The notes beneath the pieces are model-generated. The model was given only the letters and a program-made list of their open reading frames with translations, ran no database searches and was not told the DNA's origin. The position numbers and the translations under genes are program-made. 64,000 nt of DNA from Pseudomonas sp. WJP1 (GTDB lineage Bacteria > Pseudomonadota > Gammaproteobacteria > Pseudomonadales > Pseudomonadaceae), in contig NZ_CP110128.1 of assembly GCF_028471945.1 (NCBI RefSeq), forward strand, positions 2,840,501-2,904,500, in the 5' to 3' direction. Shown here piece by piece: positions 26,176 to 34,562 of this stretch. Positions within the stretch are counted from its first letter, which is position 1. Each line of letters starts with the position of its first letter.

Positions 26176-27939
26176 TCAATGGCCGCCCACCACCATATGG
26201 CTGAACGGAGCCACGTAGGCCTGCAACGTCACCAAGCCGCCGACCAGAATCGCCAGGACGATCGAGTGGAAAAACACATAGCGCAGGATTTCCCCTTCAT
26301 GGCCATACCAGCGGGTGGCGGTGGAGGCGACCACGATCGACTGGGCGTCGACCATCTTGCCCATGACCCCGCCAGAACTGTTGGCGGCGGCCATCAACAC
26401 CGGGCTGAGCCCCAGTTGCTCGGCGGTGACTTTTTGCAAACCACCGAACAGCACGTTGGAGGCGGTGTCCGAGCCGGTCAGGGCCACGCCGAGCCAGCCC
26501 AGCAGGGTGCCGAACATCGGATAGAAAATCCCTGTCGCGGCAAAAGCCAGGCCCATGGTCGCGTCCAGCCCCGAGTAGCGGGTCAGGAAGCCCAGGGCGA
26601 GCATCGCGGTAATGGTGATCAGTGAGTAGCGCACCACCCACAGCGTGCGCAGGTACTGGTGAACCAACTGCGGGATGGAGTAGCCCATCAACAGCCCACC
26701 GAGGATCGCCGACAGCAGGATGCCGGTGCCGGTGCTGGTGAACCAGGTGAACTTGTAGATCGCTTCTTCGGTCTTCGGCGCGGGCACCACGGGCGGAACC
26801 TTTTCGATCTGCTGGTGAATCGTGGTGAAGGTCAGGATCGGGGCGAAAATCGGGTTGGCCTCGCGCAGCGGTTTACCCTGGGGGTCGAGTTTGGCCGTGC
26901 TGGTGGCCGGATCGATCGCCGGGCGGGTGTCAAACATGTTCTTGAAGCCTTGGGTACCCCAGGCGAAAACGAAGACGGTGAGGATGATCCACGGCATCCA
27001 GGCGCGCATCACCGCGGGCTTGGCATCGCTGGCAAAGGTGGCGCTGGCGACCGGTTTTTCGTCGTGCTCCTCGGCGATGGCCGAGTTGTCGACGCGCCCG
27101 GACAGGGCCGCAGAGGTATGCACGCTGGCCGGTTTCCACACCTTCAGGAAGCCTGTCAGGCAGGCCATGGAGATCAGCGCGGCGATCACGTCCACCAGCA
27201 TCGGCCCGTGATAGTTGGACACGATGAACTGCGGAACGGCAAAACTGACCCCGGTCACCAGGATCGCCGGCCAGATTTCCAGCATCTTGCGCCAGCCGGC
27301 GAAAGCCCAGATCAGCCAGAAGGGCACGATCACCGAGAAGAACGGCAATTGCCGACCGACCATCATCGACAGCTCCATTTCATCGAGCCCGGTGACTTTG
27401 GCCAGGGTGATGATCGGTGTACCCAGGGCTCCGAAGGCCACGGGGGCGGTGTTGGCGATCAGCGCCAGGCCCGAGGCCGCCAACGGTGAGAAGCCCAGGC
27501 CGATGAGGATCGCACCAGTCACCGCCACCGGTGTGCCGAACCCCGCCGCGCCCTCGAAAAAGGCGCCGAAGCAGAAAGCGATCAGCAGCAATTGCAGGCG
27601 GCGATCGTCGGTGATTCGCGCCAGGGAGTCCTGCAGCACTTTGAACGAGCCGTTCTCGGTTGTCAGCCGATGCAGGAAAATGATGTTCAACACAATCCAG
27701 CCGATGGGCAGCAAACCGTTGGCGGCGCCGTACAACGCGGCCGACCCCGCCATGTCGGCGGGCATGCCGAAAGCGAAAATCGCGATCACCAGGGCCGATG
27801 CCAGGGCGAGCAGTGCCGCCAGGTGTGCCTTGACATGGAAGAACGCGAGGGCTGCCAGCATCACCACCACCGGCACGGCGGCCATGAGGGTTGAAAGCAC
27901 CGGGTTGTTGAACGGATCGTAGATTTGCTGCCAGACCAT
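26176..27939 (-). CDS. LctP-family L-lactate/glycolate permease
   Basis: A 587-residue polytopic protein with 12 or more hydrophobic segments. Family stretches include GAFFEGAAGFGTPVAVTG, the double GTPIITLAKVTGLD, LTGSDTASNVLFGGLQ and ANSSGGVMGKMVDAQSI. LctP proteins carry lactate and glycolate with protons; the adjoining glc operon favours glycolate (a GlcA role), while LldP-type lactate uptake remains possible. It is upstream of glcD on the same strand, separated by a terminator-like hairpin. Confidence 0.88.
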   Translation of the reverse strand: MVWQQIYDPFNNPVLSTLMAAVPVVVMLAALAFFHVKAHLAALLALASALVIAIFAFGMPADMAGSAALYGAANGLLPIGWIVLNIIFLHRLTTENGSFKVLQDSLARITDDRRLQLLLIAFCFGAFFEGAAGFGTPVAVTGAILIGLGFSPLAASGLALIANTAPVAFGALGTPIITLAKVTGLDEMELSMMVGRQLPFFSVIVPFWLIWAFAGWRKMLEIWPAILVTGVSFAVPQFIVSNYHGPMLVDVIAALISMACLTGFLKVWKPASVHTSAALSGRVDNSAIAEEHDEKPVASATFASDAKPAVMRAWMPWIILTVFVFAWGTQGFKNMFDTRPAIDPATSTAKLDPQGKPLREANPIFAPILTFTTIHQQIEKVPPVVPAPKTEEAIYKFTWFTSTGTGILLSAILGGLLMGYSIPQLVHQYLRTLWVVRYSLITITAMLALGFLTRYSGLDATMGLAFAATGIFYPMFGTLLGWLGVALTGSDTASNVLFGGLQKVTAEQLGLSPVLMAAANSSGGVMGKMVDAQSIVVASTATRWYGHEGEILRYVFFHSIVLAILVGGLVTLQAYVAPFSHMVVGGH

Positions 27940-28117
27940 GTTCCACCTCTGCTTTTTATTGTTGGGAGTGCAGCCCCTTGGGGGGGGAGGTGGCCTCTAG
28001 TATAGGTGGCATTGCGCCGCTGTCAGGGCGCGGTCGCCGTCGCCTCGATCAACGCTTTGCACGCGCCTGAGCTAGCATTGCCGATAGGTCGAAACCAGCC
28101 ACGGGAGGAGAGCAGCA

Positions 28118-28354
28118 ATGACTGAGCGCCATATCGAGCACAAGGAGACGCTTTCGAACGGATGCAAAATCAAGGTCACGGCCGAGATCCTGAAGGACGG
28201 CTCGTTGGGCATGTTCATCGGTGTCTACCGACCGGATGGCTCGGCCATTGACGAAAACCACGATCCAAAACCACATATGCTGGACATGGAAGCGGCAATG
28301 GACTGGGGGATCGACATTGCCAAGGGCATTGGCAATAGCCAGAGGACGCTGTAG
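28118..28354 (+). CDS. small conserved-looking hypothetical protein, 78 aa
   Basis: GGGAGGAG precedes ATG 28118 by 9 nt, a strong ribosome site. The product begins MTERHIEHKETLSNGCKIKV and is an acidic, soluble protein with no signal peptide. I recognise no family. The good initiation site and coding-like codon use support a real gene. A REP half-site follows it. Confidence 0.6.
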   Translation: MTERHIEHKETLSNGCKIKVTAEILKDGSLGMFIGVYRPDGSAIDENHDPKPHMLDMEAAMDWGIDIAKGIGNSQRTL

Positions 28355-28388
28355 CGGATGGCGGGGGATTGGGTGTGCCGCCATCGCC

Positions 28389-28416
28389 TGTAGGAGCCAG
28401 GCTTGCCGGCGAACCA
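28389..28416. repeat. solitary REP half
   Basis: CTGTAGGAGCCAGGCTTGCC then GGCGAACCAG matches the left arm of the REP pairs, but the mirrored arm is missing. GACCGCCCTTCGCGGGCACG follows instead. This marks a decayed element beside the rearranged patD/IS110 patch. Confidence 0.6.
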
Positions 28417-28483
28417 GGCGATGCGGTGTCTTAGACAGACCGCCCTTCGCGGGCACGTCGGATCGCCGCACCCGCGATGCTTT

Positions 28484-28777
28484 TTAGTGCTTGAACCTCA
28501 CATGCCGAACAACGGTGTAATCCGCCAACCCATACATCGACATGTCCTTTCCATACCCCGACAGCTTCTGCCCACCATGGGGCATTTCGCTGACCAGCAT
28601 GAAGTGCGTATTCACCCAGGTGCAGCCGTACTTGATGCTGCTGACCGCGGCATCGACCTGGGCCTCGCTGGCTTCGTTGATTTCCACCAGCGCACGGCCC
28701 AGCGCGGGGTTGAACACCGGTTGGGCGGGGCCTTCGCCGGTGAGCAGTTGGCGCTTGATCAGGAGTTGGGTTTGCAT
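28484..28777 (-). pseudogene. patD: patD (gamma-aminobutyraldehyde dehydrogenase) remnant, large internal deletion
   Basis: The first ~45 residues (MQTQLLIKRQLLTGEGPAQP to QVDAAV) match the N-terminus of PatD/YdcW-type aldehyde dehydrogenases. The last ~50 (YGCTWVNTHFMLVSEMPHGG, then KLSGYGKDMSMYG and VVRHV) match the C-terminus. The two are joined in frame, with roughly 380 residues missing, including the NAD site and the catalytic cysteine. The 97-residue product cannot be an active dehydrogenase. It lies directly next to an IS110 transposase remnant, which may have mediated the loss. Confidence 0.85.
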
Positions 28778-29210
28778 GACATCGTTCTTTTCAGAACTGT
28801 TGTTTTTTCCCCCAAGGCCTGGGTTTTCGAGAAGCCTCTAGCCAGATAGGACTCGTAAAACGGTTTCCATTTAGGCGAGCGACACGCCGCCATTGCGGCG
28901 TTGTACGCCAGGCGGCGAACTTCCGGGTCGCCTTTCTTGGTCAGATGCCGCAGGCCACTCTTCTTGCCGGCGTCATCGACTCCCGGGTCCATTCCTAAAA
29001 AAGCGATAAACGCGGCGCTGTTCGCAAAATCTCCCCGCATAAAAGTCGTCGCCAACCTGGTTGCAGTCAGTTCGCCAACGCATTCTATGGCTTTGCAGCG
29101 ATTGATATTCTCCTCAAGCCCGGCCTCTTTGCTGACCTTGTGTAGTAGTTACTGAATAGCCTGATCCGCTTGCTAGAACGCCTTCTGCTGAGTAGCCTTT
29201 GACACTCCGA
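28759..29210 (-). pseudogene. IS110-family transposase remnant (C-terminal half)
   Basis: Read on the minus strand, the frame gives GVSKATQQKAF-stop-QADQAIQ-stop-LLHKVSKEAGLEENI, then CVGELTATRLATTF, and a final block with FLGMDPGVDDAGKKSG, KKGDPEVRRLAYNAAM and KPFYESYLARGFSKTQAL. This is the C-terminal domain of IS110/IS1111-type transposases. The stops lie at 29173-29175 and 29149-29151. The N-terminal DEDD catalytic half is not found, and the tail past SKTQAL has changed frame. It is inactive. Confidence 0.8.
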
Positions 29211-29575
29211 GGAGTGACCGAACAGGGACTAACGGGCAATATTATTTTTCCGAACTTCGCCAGTTTTCGCAGGACCAAATCGATCTAAAAATACCGACCC
29301 ACCCCCCGAGTGTTTTGCTACTCTGAAGTTGTAGGTGAAAACGCAGACTGATGCGCAAGCGGATAGCGAGGACGCGTGGGGCGCGCTCCGAAGGGTACAC
29401 GGTTAGAAAGATCTCCGCGCTGAGATCCAGCCCTTATGCCGTGTGAAGCAGGACAGCGCTTATTGCTGTTGCTGTGAGAGTCCTGATAAACCTCGTAAGC
29501 CAGAGACCAGCGCTGGCCACCTACTTGGCTCTTGAAGCCGACTTGTGCAGCTGAATATATGCAGCTAGCCAAGAT
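29211..29575. other. non-coding, hairpin-rich region beside the IS110 remnant
   Basis: No supportable gene lies here. From about 29320 the sequence is unusually structured: GATCTC-N6-GAGATC lies inside ACACGG..CCGTGT (about 29397-29450), and CCAGCGCTGG is a 10-bp palindrome near 29507. IS110 elements carry a structured non-coding end that encodes a bridge RNA upstream of the transposase, on the side where this region lies. That identity is inference; a small RNA of other kind is equally open. Confidence 0.4.
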
Positions 29576-29607
29576 CAAATGCCCCGACTTCCGGGGCATT
29601 TGTTTGT
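29576..29607. terminator. hairpin downstream of ohr
   Basis: CAAATGCCCCG and CGGGGCATTTG flank a short ACTTC loop, followed by TTTGT on the plus strand. It lies 33 bp past the ohr stop and probably ends ohr transcription; it would also stop plus-strand reads from the structured region. Confidence 0.7.
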
Positions 29608-29639
29608 CTGGCATTTACTACCGAGTATTCAATACCGGC

Positions 29640-30059
29640 TTACACCAGGTTGATCGTGACATCGATGTTGCCACGGGTTGCCTTGGAGTACGGGCAGGTC
29701 TGATGCGCCGCGTCCACCAGCGTCCTGGCCAGCACGGGGTCCAGGCCCGGCAGGCTGACGTTCAAGCGCGCCTGGAGGAAGTAGGCGTTGCCGGTATTGC
29801 CCAGGTCCACTTCGGTAGCAACGCTCACGTCAGCTGGCAAGCTCACCTTCAACGCAGTGGCTGCCTTGCCCATGGCGCCGATGAAGCAAGCCGACCAGCC
29901 CGCACCCAACAGCTGTTCCGGATTGGTGCCGCTACCGGAAGAACCGGGCGGGGACAGCTTGATGTCCAGACGCCCGTCGTCACTGCGCGACTCACCTTGA
30001 CGGCCTCCGGTGGTGACGGTCTTGCCAGTGTAAAGGACGGTTTCGATTTGATTGATCAT
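29640..30059 (-). CDS. ohr: organic hydroperoxide resistance protein (Ohr)
   Basis: A 139-residue OsmC-fold protein. The two catalytic cysteines are Cys58 (GWSACFIGAM) and Cys122 (HQTCPYSKATRGN), and the intervening VSVATEVDLG is typical of Ohr rather than OsmC. Ohr reduces organic and fatty-acid hydroperoxides using lipoylated partners. The usual MarR-type regulator OhrR is not adjacent. It is monocistronic with its own terminator-like hairpin. Confidence 0.92.
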   Translation of the reverse strand: MINQIETVLYTGKTVTTGGRQGESRSDDGRLDIKLSPPGSSGSGTNPEQLLGAGWSACFIGAMGKAATALKVSLPADVSVATEVDLGNTGNAYFLQARLNVSLPGLDPVLARTLVDAAHQTCPYSKATRGNIDVTINLV

Positions 30060-30220
30060 GGAAGTCTCCTGCTGAGGTTGGGGTGCTTCAGCCCTCGCTG
30101 AAGGGCGACCCGCCTACTGTTTCATCTGCATGTCAGGCGAATGTGTCTTGAACCGACGGTTGTGTATCGCTGTGTAGGTTCGCCAGCGATCAATACAGAC
30201 TGATACAAATCACCGGGACC

Positions 30221-30988
30221 TCAGGCTTTCACCCAACGCTGGCGACTCCAACTGCTCAGGGTGTCGACGGCAAACACCAATACCAGCATCGCCAGAATGA
30301 CCGTGCTGGCCTGGGCCTCCTGGAACAGGCTGAGGCTCAGGTAAAGCATCTGCCCCAGGCCGCCGGCGCCGACGAAACCGAGCACGCTGGCCATGCGGAT
30401 GTTGTTTTCCCAGCGGTAGAGGATGTACGCCAGCAACTGCGGGAACAGATTGGGCAGGGTGCCATAGCAGAATGCAAAGATGGCGTTACCGCCCTGCAGG
30501 CGGATCGCATTGGCAGGTTCCGGCGGGGTGTTTTCCAGCGCTTCGGCAAACAGCCGGCCGAGCACACCGGTGGTGTGCAGCGCCAACGCCAGGGTGCCGG
30601 CATTGGGGCCGAGCCCGGCGGCCAAGACCATCAGCACCGCCCACACCAACTCTGGAATTGCGCGCAAGGCATTGAGCATCAGGCGCGACAGGCCCTGCAA
30701 CGGCCAGCCGAATCGACCGGCCGCCGGCAACGCCAGCAGCAAGCCGAACACCGTCGCCAACAACGTGCCCAGGGCCGACATCGCGAGGGTTTCCAGCGCG
30801 CCTCGGGCAATGGCCTGCAAATGCCCCGTGCTCAGGTCCGGGCTGAGAAAACGCTGCACGTAGGCGGCCATCTGTTTCAGGTTGGCGCTGGCGCCCAGTT
30901 CACCGAGGTCGATGCCCAGGTAGCGGAACGAAGCGAGCACCGCGGCGCCGATGCCCAGCACCAGCAGCAAGTTGACCAGGCGCTTCAC
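30221..30988 (-). CDS. PhnE-type ABC transporter permease (2)
   Basis: A 255-residue inner-membrane permease with about six hydrophobic segments. The EAA-like loop near residues ~165-195 (LENTPPEPANAIRLQGG) and a late GFVGAGGLGQMLYLSLS place it in the phosphonate/PhnE-type group. The start overlaps the preceding permease by 4 bp (30985-30988). It forms the transmembrane part of the importer together with its neighbour. Confidence 0.85.
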   Translation of the reverse strand: MKRLVNLLLVLGIGAAVLASFRYLGIDLGELGASANLKQMAAYVQRFLSPDLSTGHLQAIARGALETLAMSALGTLLATVFGLLLALPAAGRFGWPLQGLSRLMLNALRAIPELVWAVLMVLAAGLGPNAGTLALALHTTGVLGRLFAEALENTPPEPANAIRLQGGNAIFAFCYGTLPNLFPQLLAYILYRWENNIRMASVLGFVGAGGLGQMLYLSLSLFQEAQASTVILAMLVLVFAVDTLSSWSRQRWVKA

Positions 30989-31812
30989 GCCAGCCTCCAG
31001 CGCAGCAGCCGGCTCAGTTGATCGGCGAACAACACCAGGACGAGGAAGGTCAGCAACAGGCTGGCCACTTCACCGCCGGCGAACATGCGCATCGACAGGT
31101 CGATTTGTTGGCCCAGGCCACCGGCTCCGACGAAGCCCATCACCACCGAAGCGCGAATCGCGCATTCCCAGCGGTACACCGTGTACGACAACAGCTCCGC
31201 CGCGACATTGGGCAGGATCCCGTAGCAGAACGCCGCGAGTCGACCACTGCCGGCTTGCAGCAGCGCGTGGGCGGGGCGCTGGTCGACCGACTCGAAGATT
31301 TCCGCGTAGACCTTGCCCAGCATGCCGCTGTAGGTAATGGCGATGGCCAGCACCCCGGCCGTCGGACCCAGGCCGACGGCGCGCACAAACAGCAGGGCCC
31401 AGACGATTTCCGGCACGCTGCGCAGGAATATCAGCACGCCGCGTACCGGCCAGCGCAGCAGTTGCCCCCAAAGACTGGGGCGACCGGCGCGGGACGCTGC
31501 CGACAGCGACAGGGCGCGGCTGGCCAGCAGGCTGGCGGGGATCGCCAGGAGCAGCGCCAGGGCCATGCCGGCCGTGGCGATGGCCAGGGTCTGCAAGGTG
31601 GCTTGCCACAACAGCTGGAGGAATTCTGCGCCATGGGCGGGCGGCCAGAAGGTCGCGACAAAGCGGCCCATTTCGCTCTGGCTGTCACTGGCCAGCAACA
31701 CGCGCAGGTCCAGTTCGCTCAAGCGCATGCCCGGCCACAGCAGGGCAATCGCCAGCAGGCTGAGCAGCAGGCGTGGCCGGGCGGCGGGATCTCGGGTGTC
31801 ACGGCTCAGCAT
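30985..31812 (-). CDS. PhnE-type ABC transporter permease (1)
   Basis: A 275-residue permease of the same group (GMLGKVYAEIFESVDQRPA loop; GFVGAGGLGQQIDLSMR), with an Arg-rich N-terminus before the first membrane segment. It overlaps the ATPase gene upstream by 7 bp and the second permease by 4 bp. Heterodimeric PhnE-like permease pairs are common for phosphonate, phosphite and selenate-type importers. Confidence 0.85.
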   Translation of the reverse strand: MLSRDTRDPAARPRLLLSLLAIALLWPGMRLSELDLRVLLASDSQSEMGRFVATFWPPAHGAEFLQLLWQATLQTLAIATAGMALALLLAIPASLLASRALSLSAASRAGRPSLWGQLLRWPVRGVLIFLRSVPEIVWALLFVRAVGLGPTAGVLAIAITYSGMLGKVYAEIFESVDQRPAHALLQAGSGRLAAFCYGILPNVAAELLSYTVYRWECAIRASVVMGFVGAGGLGQQIDLSMRMFAGGEVASLLLTFLVLVLFADQLSRLLRWRLA

Positions 31813-32603
31813 CGGGGAATCTGCACGCTCAAGGGGGGAACCGGGGCTGGCGAGGGCTGCAATTGTTCGTTGGCGTAGAGGGTATCGAGCCGCTCGCGGT
31901 CGACGGCGCTGGCCGGCAGGTCGAAGAGGATCTGCCCGTCACGCAAGCCGATGATCCGCGAGAAGTGCGCCAGCGCCAGCTCCACCGCGTGCAGGCTGGC
32001 GACCAGGGTGACGGCGTGCTCCCGCGCATGCTCACAGAGGACCTTGAGCGTATGGCCGGCCAGCACCGGGTCCATCGCCGATACCGGTTCGTCGGCCAGC
32101 AACACCTCGGGCGCCTGATACAGCACCCGGGCAATGCCCACGCGTTGCAGTTGGCCGCCGGACAATTGCTGGCACTGGGCGAAGAGCTTGTCGTGCAGGT
32201 CCAGCCTGGCCAATGCCGCGCGAGCCCCCGGAACATCCAGTGGATGCACCAGGTTCAACAGGCTCTTGCCCAACCCCCATTGACCGATTTTTCCCGCCAG
32301 CACCGCAGTGATCACTCGCTGCCGGGGTGGCAGCGGCGGCGCTTGATGCACCAGGCCGATGCGCGCGCGCAGGCGTTGGCGCTGGCGGGCCGAGAGGTGC
32401 CAGGGTTGTTCACCCAGCACCTGCAACTCGCCGATGCCAGGGCGCAGGCCGGTGGCGAGGACGTTGAGCAGGCTCGACTTGCCCGCGCCGGATGGGCCGA
32501 TGATGGCGACCTGTTCACCGGCTTCGATGTGCAGGTCCAGGCTGCGCAGGGCCTGTACGCCGTTGGCGTGGGTGAGGCTGACCCGGGTCAGGTGCAAGGT
32601 CAT
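31806..32603 (-). CDS. ABC transporter ATP-binding protein (PhnC-type)
   Basis: A 265-residue ATPase starting at ATG 32603, which overlaps the binding-protein stop by 4 bp. Walker A is GPSGAGKSS, the signature is LSGGQLQRV, and Walker B is VLLADEPVSAMD with the switch His in LVASLHAVE. The tail after residue ~230 is Pro-rich. It powers import through the two PhnE-like permeases. Confidence 0.88.
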   Translation of the reverse strand: MTLHLTRVSLTHANGVQALRSLDLHIEAGEQVAIIGPSGAGKSSLLNVLATGLRPGIGELQVLGEQPWHLSARQRQRLRARIGLVHQAPPLPPRQRVITAVLAGKIGQWGLGKSLLNLVHPLDVPGARAALARLDLHDKLFAQCQQLSGGQLQRVGIARVLYQAPEVLLADEPVSAMDPVLAGHTLKVLCEHAREHAVTLVASLHAVELALAHFSRIIGLRDGQILFDLPASAVDRERLDTLYANEQLQPSPAPVPPLSVQIPRC

Positions 32604-33451
32604 TTGAGCAGGTCGGCGGCGCGAGCGGCTTCCTCGATGCCCTTGTAGTTTTCGGGCCGGGTCTCGATGAAGCGGCTGGCGGCCTGCAAGTCCAGGATCG
32701 CTTTTTGCTCGGGGTTCGCCGGGTCGAGCGCGAGGAAAGCGGCCTTGATCTTCGCCGCCAGCGCCGGGTCGAGGGTGCCGCGCACGGTCCAGTTGTAGTC
32801 GTAGTAGGCCGGCGTGGTGGCAAAAACCTTGACCTTGTCGGTGTCGACCTTGCCGGCCTTGACCAGTTTTTCCCAAACGCTGGCGTTTAGGACACCGGCG
32901 TCGACCTTGCCCGCCTGGACCCAGGCAACGGTGGCGTCATGGGCGCCGGAGTAGCCCACGCGACTGAAGAACGTTTCCGGCTTGATGCCGTCCTGCAGCA
33001 TGAAGTAACGCGGCATCAAGCTGCCCGAGGTCGAAGACACCGAGCCAAAGGCGAAGGTCTTGCCCTTGAGGTCGGCGAGGGATTTGACGTTCGGGTCGGC
33101 GGTGATGAACTTGCTGGTGAACTGGGCATCCTGTTCGCGCTGTACCAACGGTATGGCATTACCGGTTTTCAGGCGCGCCTGGACGAAGGTGAAGCCGCCC
33201 AGCCAAGCCAGGTCGATCCGGTCGGTGGCCAGCGCTTCGACCACGGCCGGATAGTCGCTGACCGGCACGAACTCGACCTTCATCCCCAGTTGCTGTTCCA
33301 GATAAGCGCCCAGGGGCTGGAACTTGCGCAGCAGTTCGGTGGGGGCTTCATCCGGAATGGCGCTGACCTTCAAAGTGTCGGCAGCCTGGGCCAGCAGGGT
33401 GGAAAGCGACAGGGTCAGGCCGACAGCCAATGCCAGGGTGCGTTTGAGCAT
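32600..33451 (-). CDS. phosphonate/selenate-type ABC substrate-binding protein
   Basis: A 283-residue periplasmic protein starting at ATG 33451 (GGAG 7 nt upstream), with signal peptide MLKRTLALAVGLTLSLSTLL and a cut after AQA. The mature part is PhnD-like: LKVSAIPDEAPTELLRKF, DLAWLGGFTFVQAR, FGSVSSTSGSLMPRYFML. In Pseudomonas such proteins are often named putative selenate ABC binding proteins; phosphonate, phosphite or another oxyanion is equally possible. It is first in the four-gene operon, followed by the ATPase and two permeases. Confidence 0.83.
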   Translation of the reverse strand: MLKRTLALAVGLTLSLSTLLAQAADTLKVSAIPDEAPTELLRKFQPLGAYLEQQLGMKVEFVPVSDYPAVVEALATDRIDLAWLGGFTFVQARLKTGNAIPLVQREQDAQFTSKFITADPNVKSLADLKGKTFAFGSVSSTSGSLMPRYFMLQDGIKPETFFSRVGYSGAHDATVAWVQAGKVDAGVLNASVWEKLVKAGKVDTDKVKVFATTPAYYDYNWTVRGTLDPALAAKIKAAFLALDPANPEQKAILDLQAASRFIETRPENYKGIEEAARAADLLK

Positions 33452-33556
33452 GGAAGTTCTCCGGTTCATGAGCGCAGGTAGGTGCAAGCGCCTGACACAC
33501 AGGGATAGCGGCCGGGCGCCTTTTGAGGGTAGACGAAGTGCGGCGATGTGTTCCCG

Positions 33557-34426
33557 CTACCCGCATTCCGGGCTTTGGCCTTGCAGCTGGCGCATCAACC
33601 ATTCGCTGAAACTGCGTGCACTGTTCTCACTGTCGCGATGGGTTAGCAGGGCCCAGTTCGGCCCGCGGATGCTGTGTTCCACCAGCGGTTGCAACAACCC
33701 GTTGGCGCAGGCCTGCCGGCTCAACAACTCACTCACCAGCGCAATGCCGAGCCCCGCGCAAGCGGCATCGAGCAACAGGCCGGGGTCGGAGAAGTTCATC
33801 CCCTGATCCTGCTGGCCGACATCGATGCCAGCTTCCACCGCCCAATGACTCCAGTCCATTTCCCGCTCGCCGTGAAGGGTCGTGCGCTGTTCCGCAGGCA
33901 AGGCCAACACACTTGGATGACAGGCCGGAAACAGGCGGTCGGCGTGCAGCACCCTGAAGCTGCATTCAGCCTGGGAGCTGATGTCGTCGCGCAGCGCCAG
34001 GTCGATGGTCTGGGTGGTCATGTCCGGGACTTCGTCGGTGCTGAAAATCCACAGATCGACCTCTGGGTGCTGTTGGCGAAAGTCTCCCAGGCGTGGCAGC
34101 AGCCAGTGACGGGCGAACGCTGGCGTGGTGTTGAGCACCAGTTGGTTGGGTTTCTGGTACTGGCCGAGGCGCCGAATGCCCACTGCCAGTTGCTGCAGCA
34201 GCGCCTGGGTGGTGCTGAGCAGGTCATGGCCGGCATCGGTCAGGCTGACGCTGCGCCCACTGCGGAAAAACAGCGGTTGTTCAAGGTACGCCTCAAGGCT
34301 GCGGATCTGCTGGCTGATGGCGGACTGGGTAAGGTGCAATTCCTCGGCAGCCTTGTGGAAACTGCCCAGCCGGGCAGCCGCCTCGAAGCCGCGCAAGGTA
34401 CTGAGCGGCGGCCAGTGTTTGAGCAT
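33557..34426 (-). CDS. LysR family regulator (GcvA-like), divergent from aguA
   Basis: A 289-residue LysR protein. The HTH reads LRGFEAAARLGSFHKAAEEL and TQSAISQQIRSLEAYL (residues ~10-60), followed by an effector domain typical of the GcvA/AmpR group (FARHWLLPRLGDF). It diverges from aguA with a 136-bp gap. The canonical agmatine regulator AguR is TetR-type and not present, so this LysR protein is the likely controller of the aguAB-binding protein unit. Confidence 0.87.
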   Translation of the reverse strand: MLKHWPPLSTLRGFEAAARLGSFHKAAEELHLTQSAISQQIRSLEAYLEQPLFFRSGRSVSLTDAGHDLLSTTQALLQQLAVGIRRLGQYQKPNQLVLNTTPAFARHWLLPRLGDFRQQHPEVDLWIFSTDEVPDMTTQTIDLALRDDISSQAECSFRVLHADRLFPACHPSVLALPAEQRTTLHGEREMDWSHWAVEAGIDVGQQDQGMNFSDPGLLLDAACAGLGIALVSELLSRQACANGLLQPLVEHSIRGPNWALLTHRDSENSARSFSEWLMRQLQGQSPECG

Positions 34427-34562
34427 ATCGATAAGTTCCTCTAATCAGTTGTGCGCAAAATCCATCGTTTGTTGCGCCGTTTTTACAGCCGTAGCATGCA
34501 TGACAACGCCGACAAGCTGTTTTTCATTGAACACAATAACTTAACTGAAAGGGCTTTTTGTC

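Noticed and set aside
29320..29560. tRNA or riboswitch in the structured non-coding stretch
   Set aside because: No cloverleaf, anticodon arm or known riboswitch core could be drawn; only simple nested hairpins are seen.
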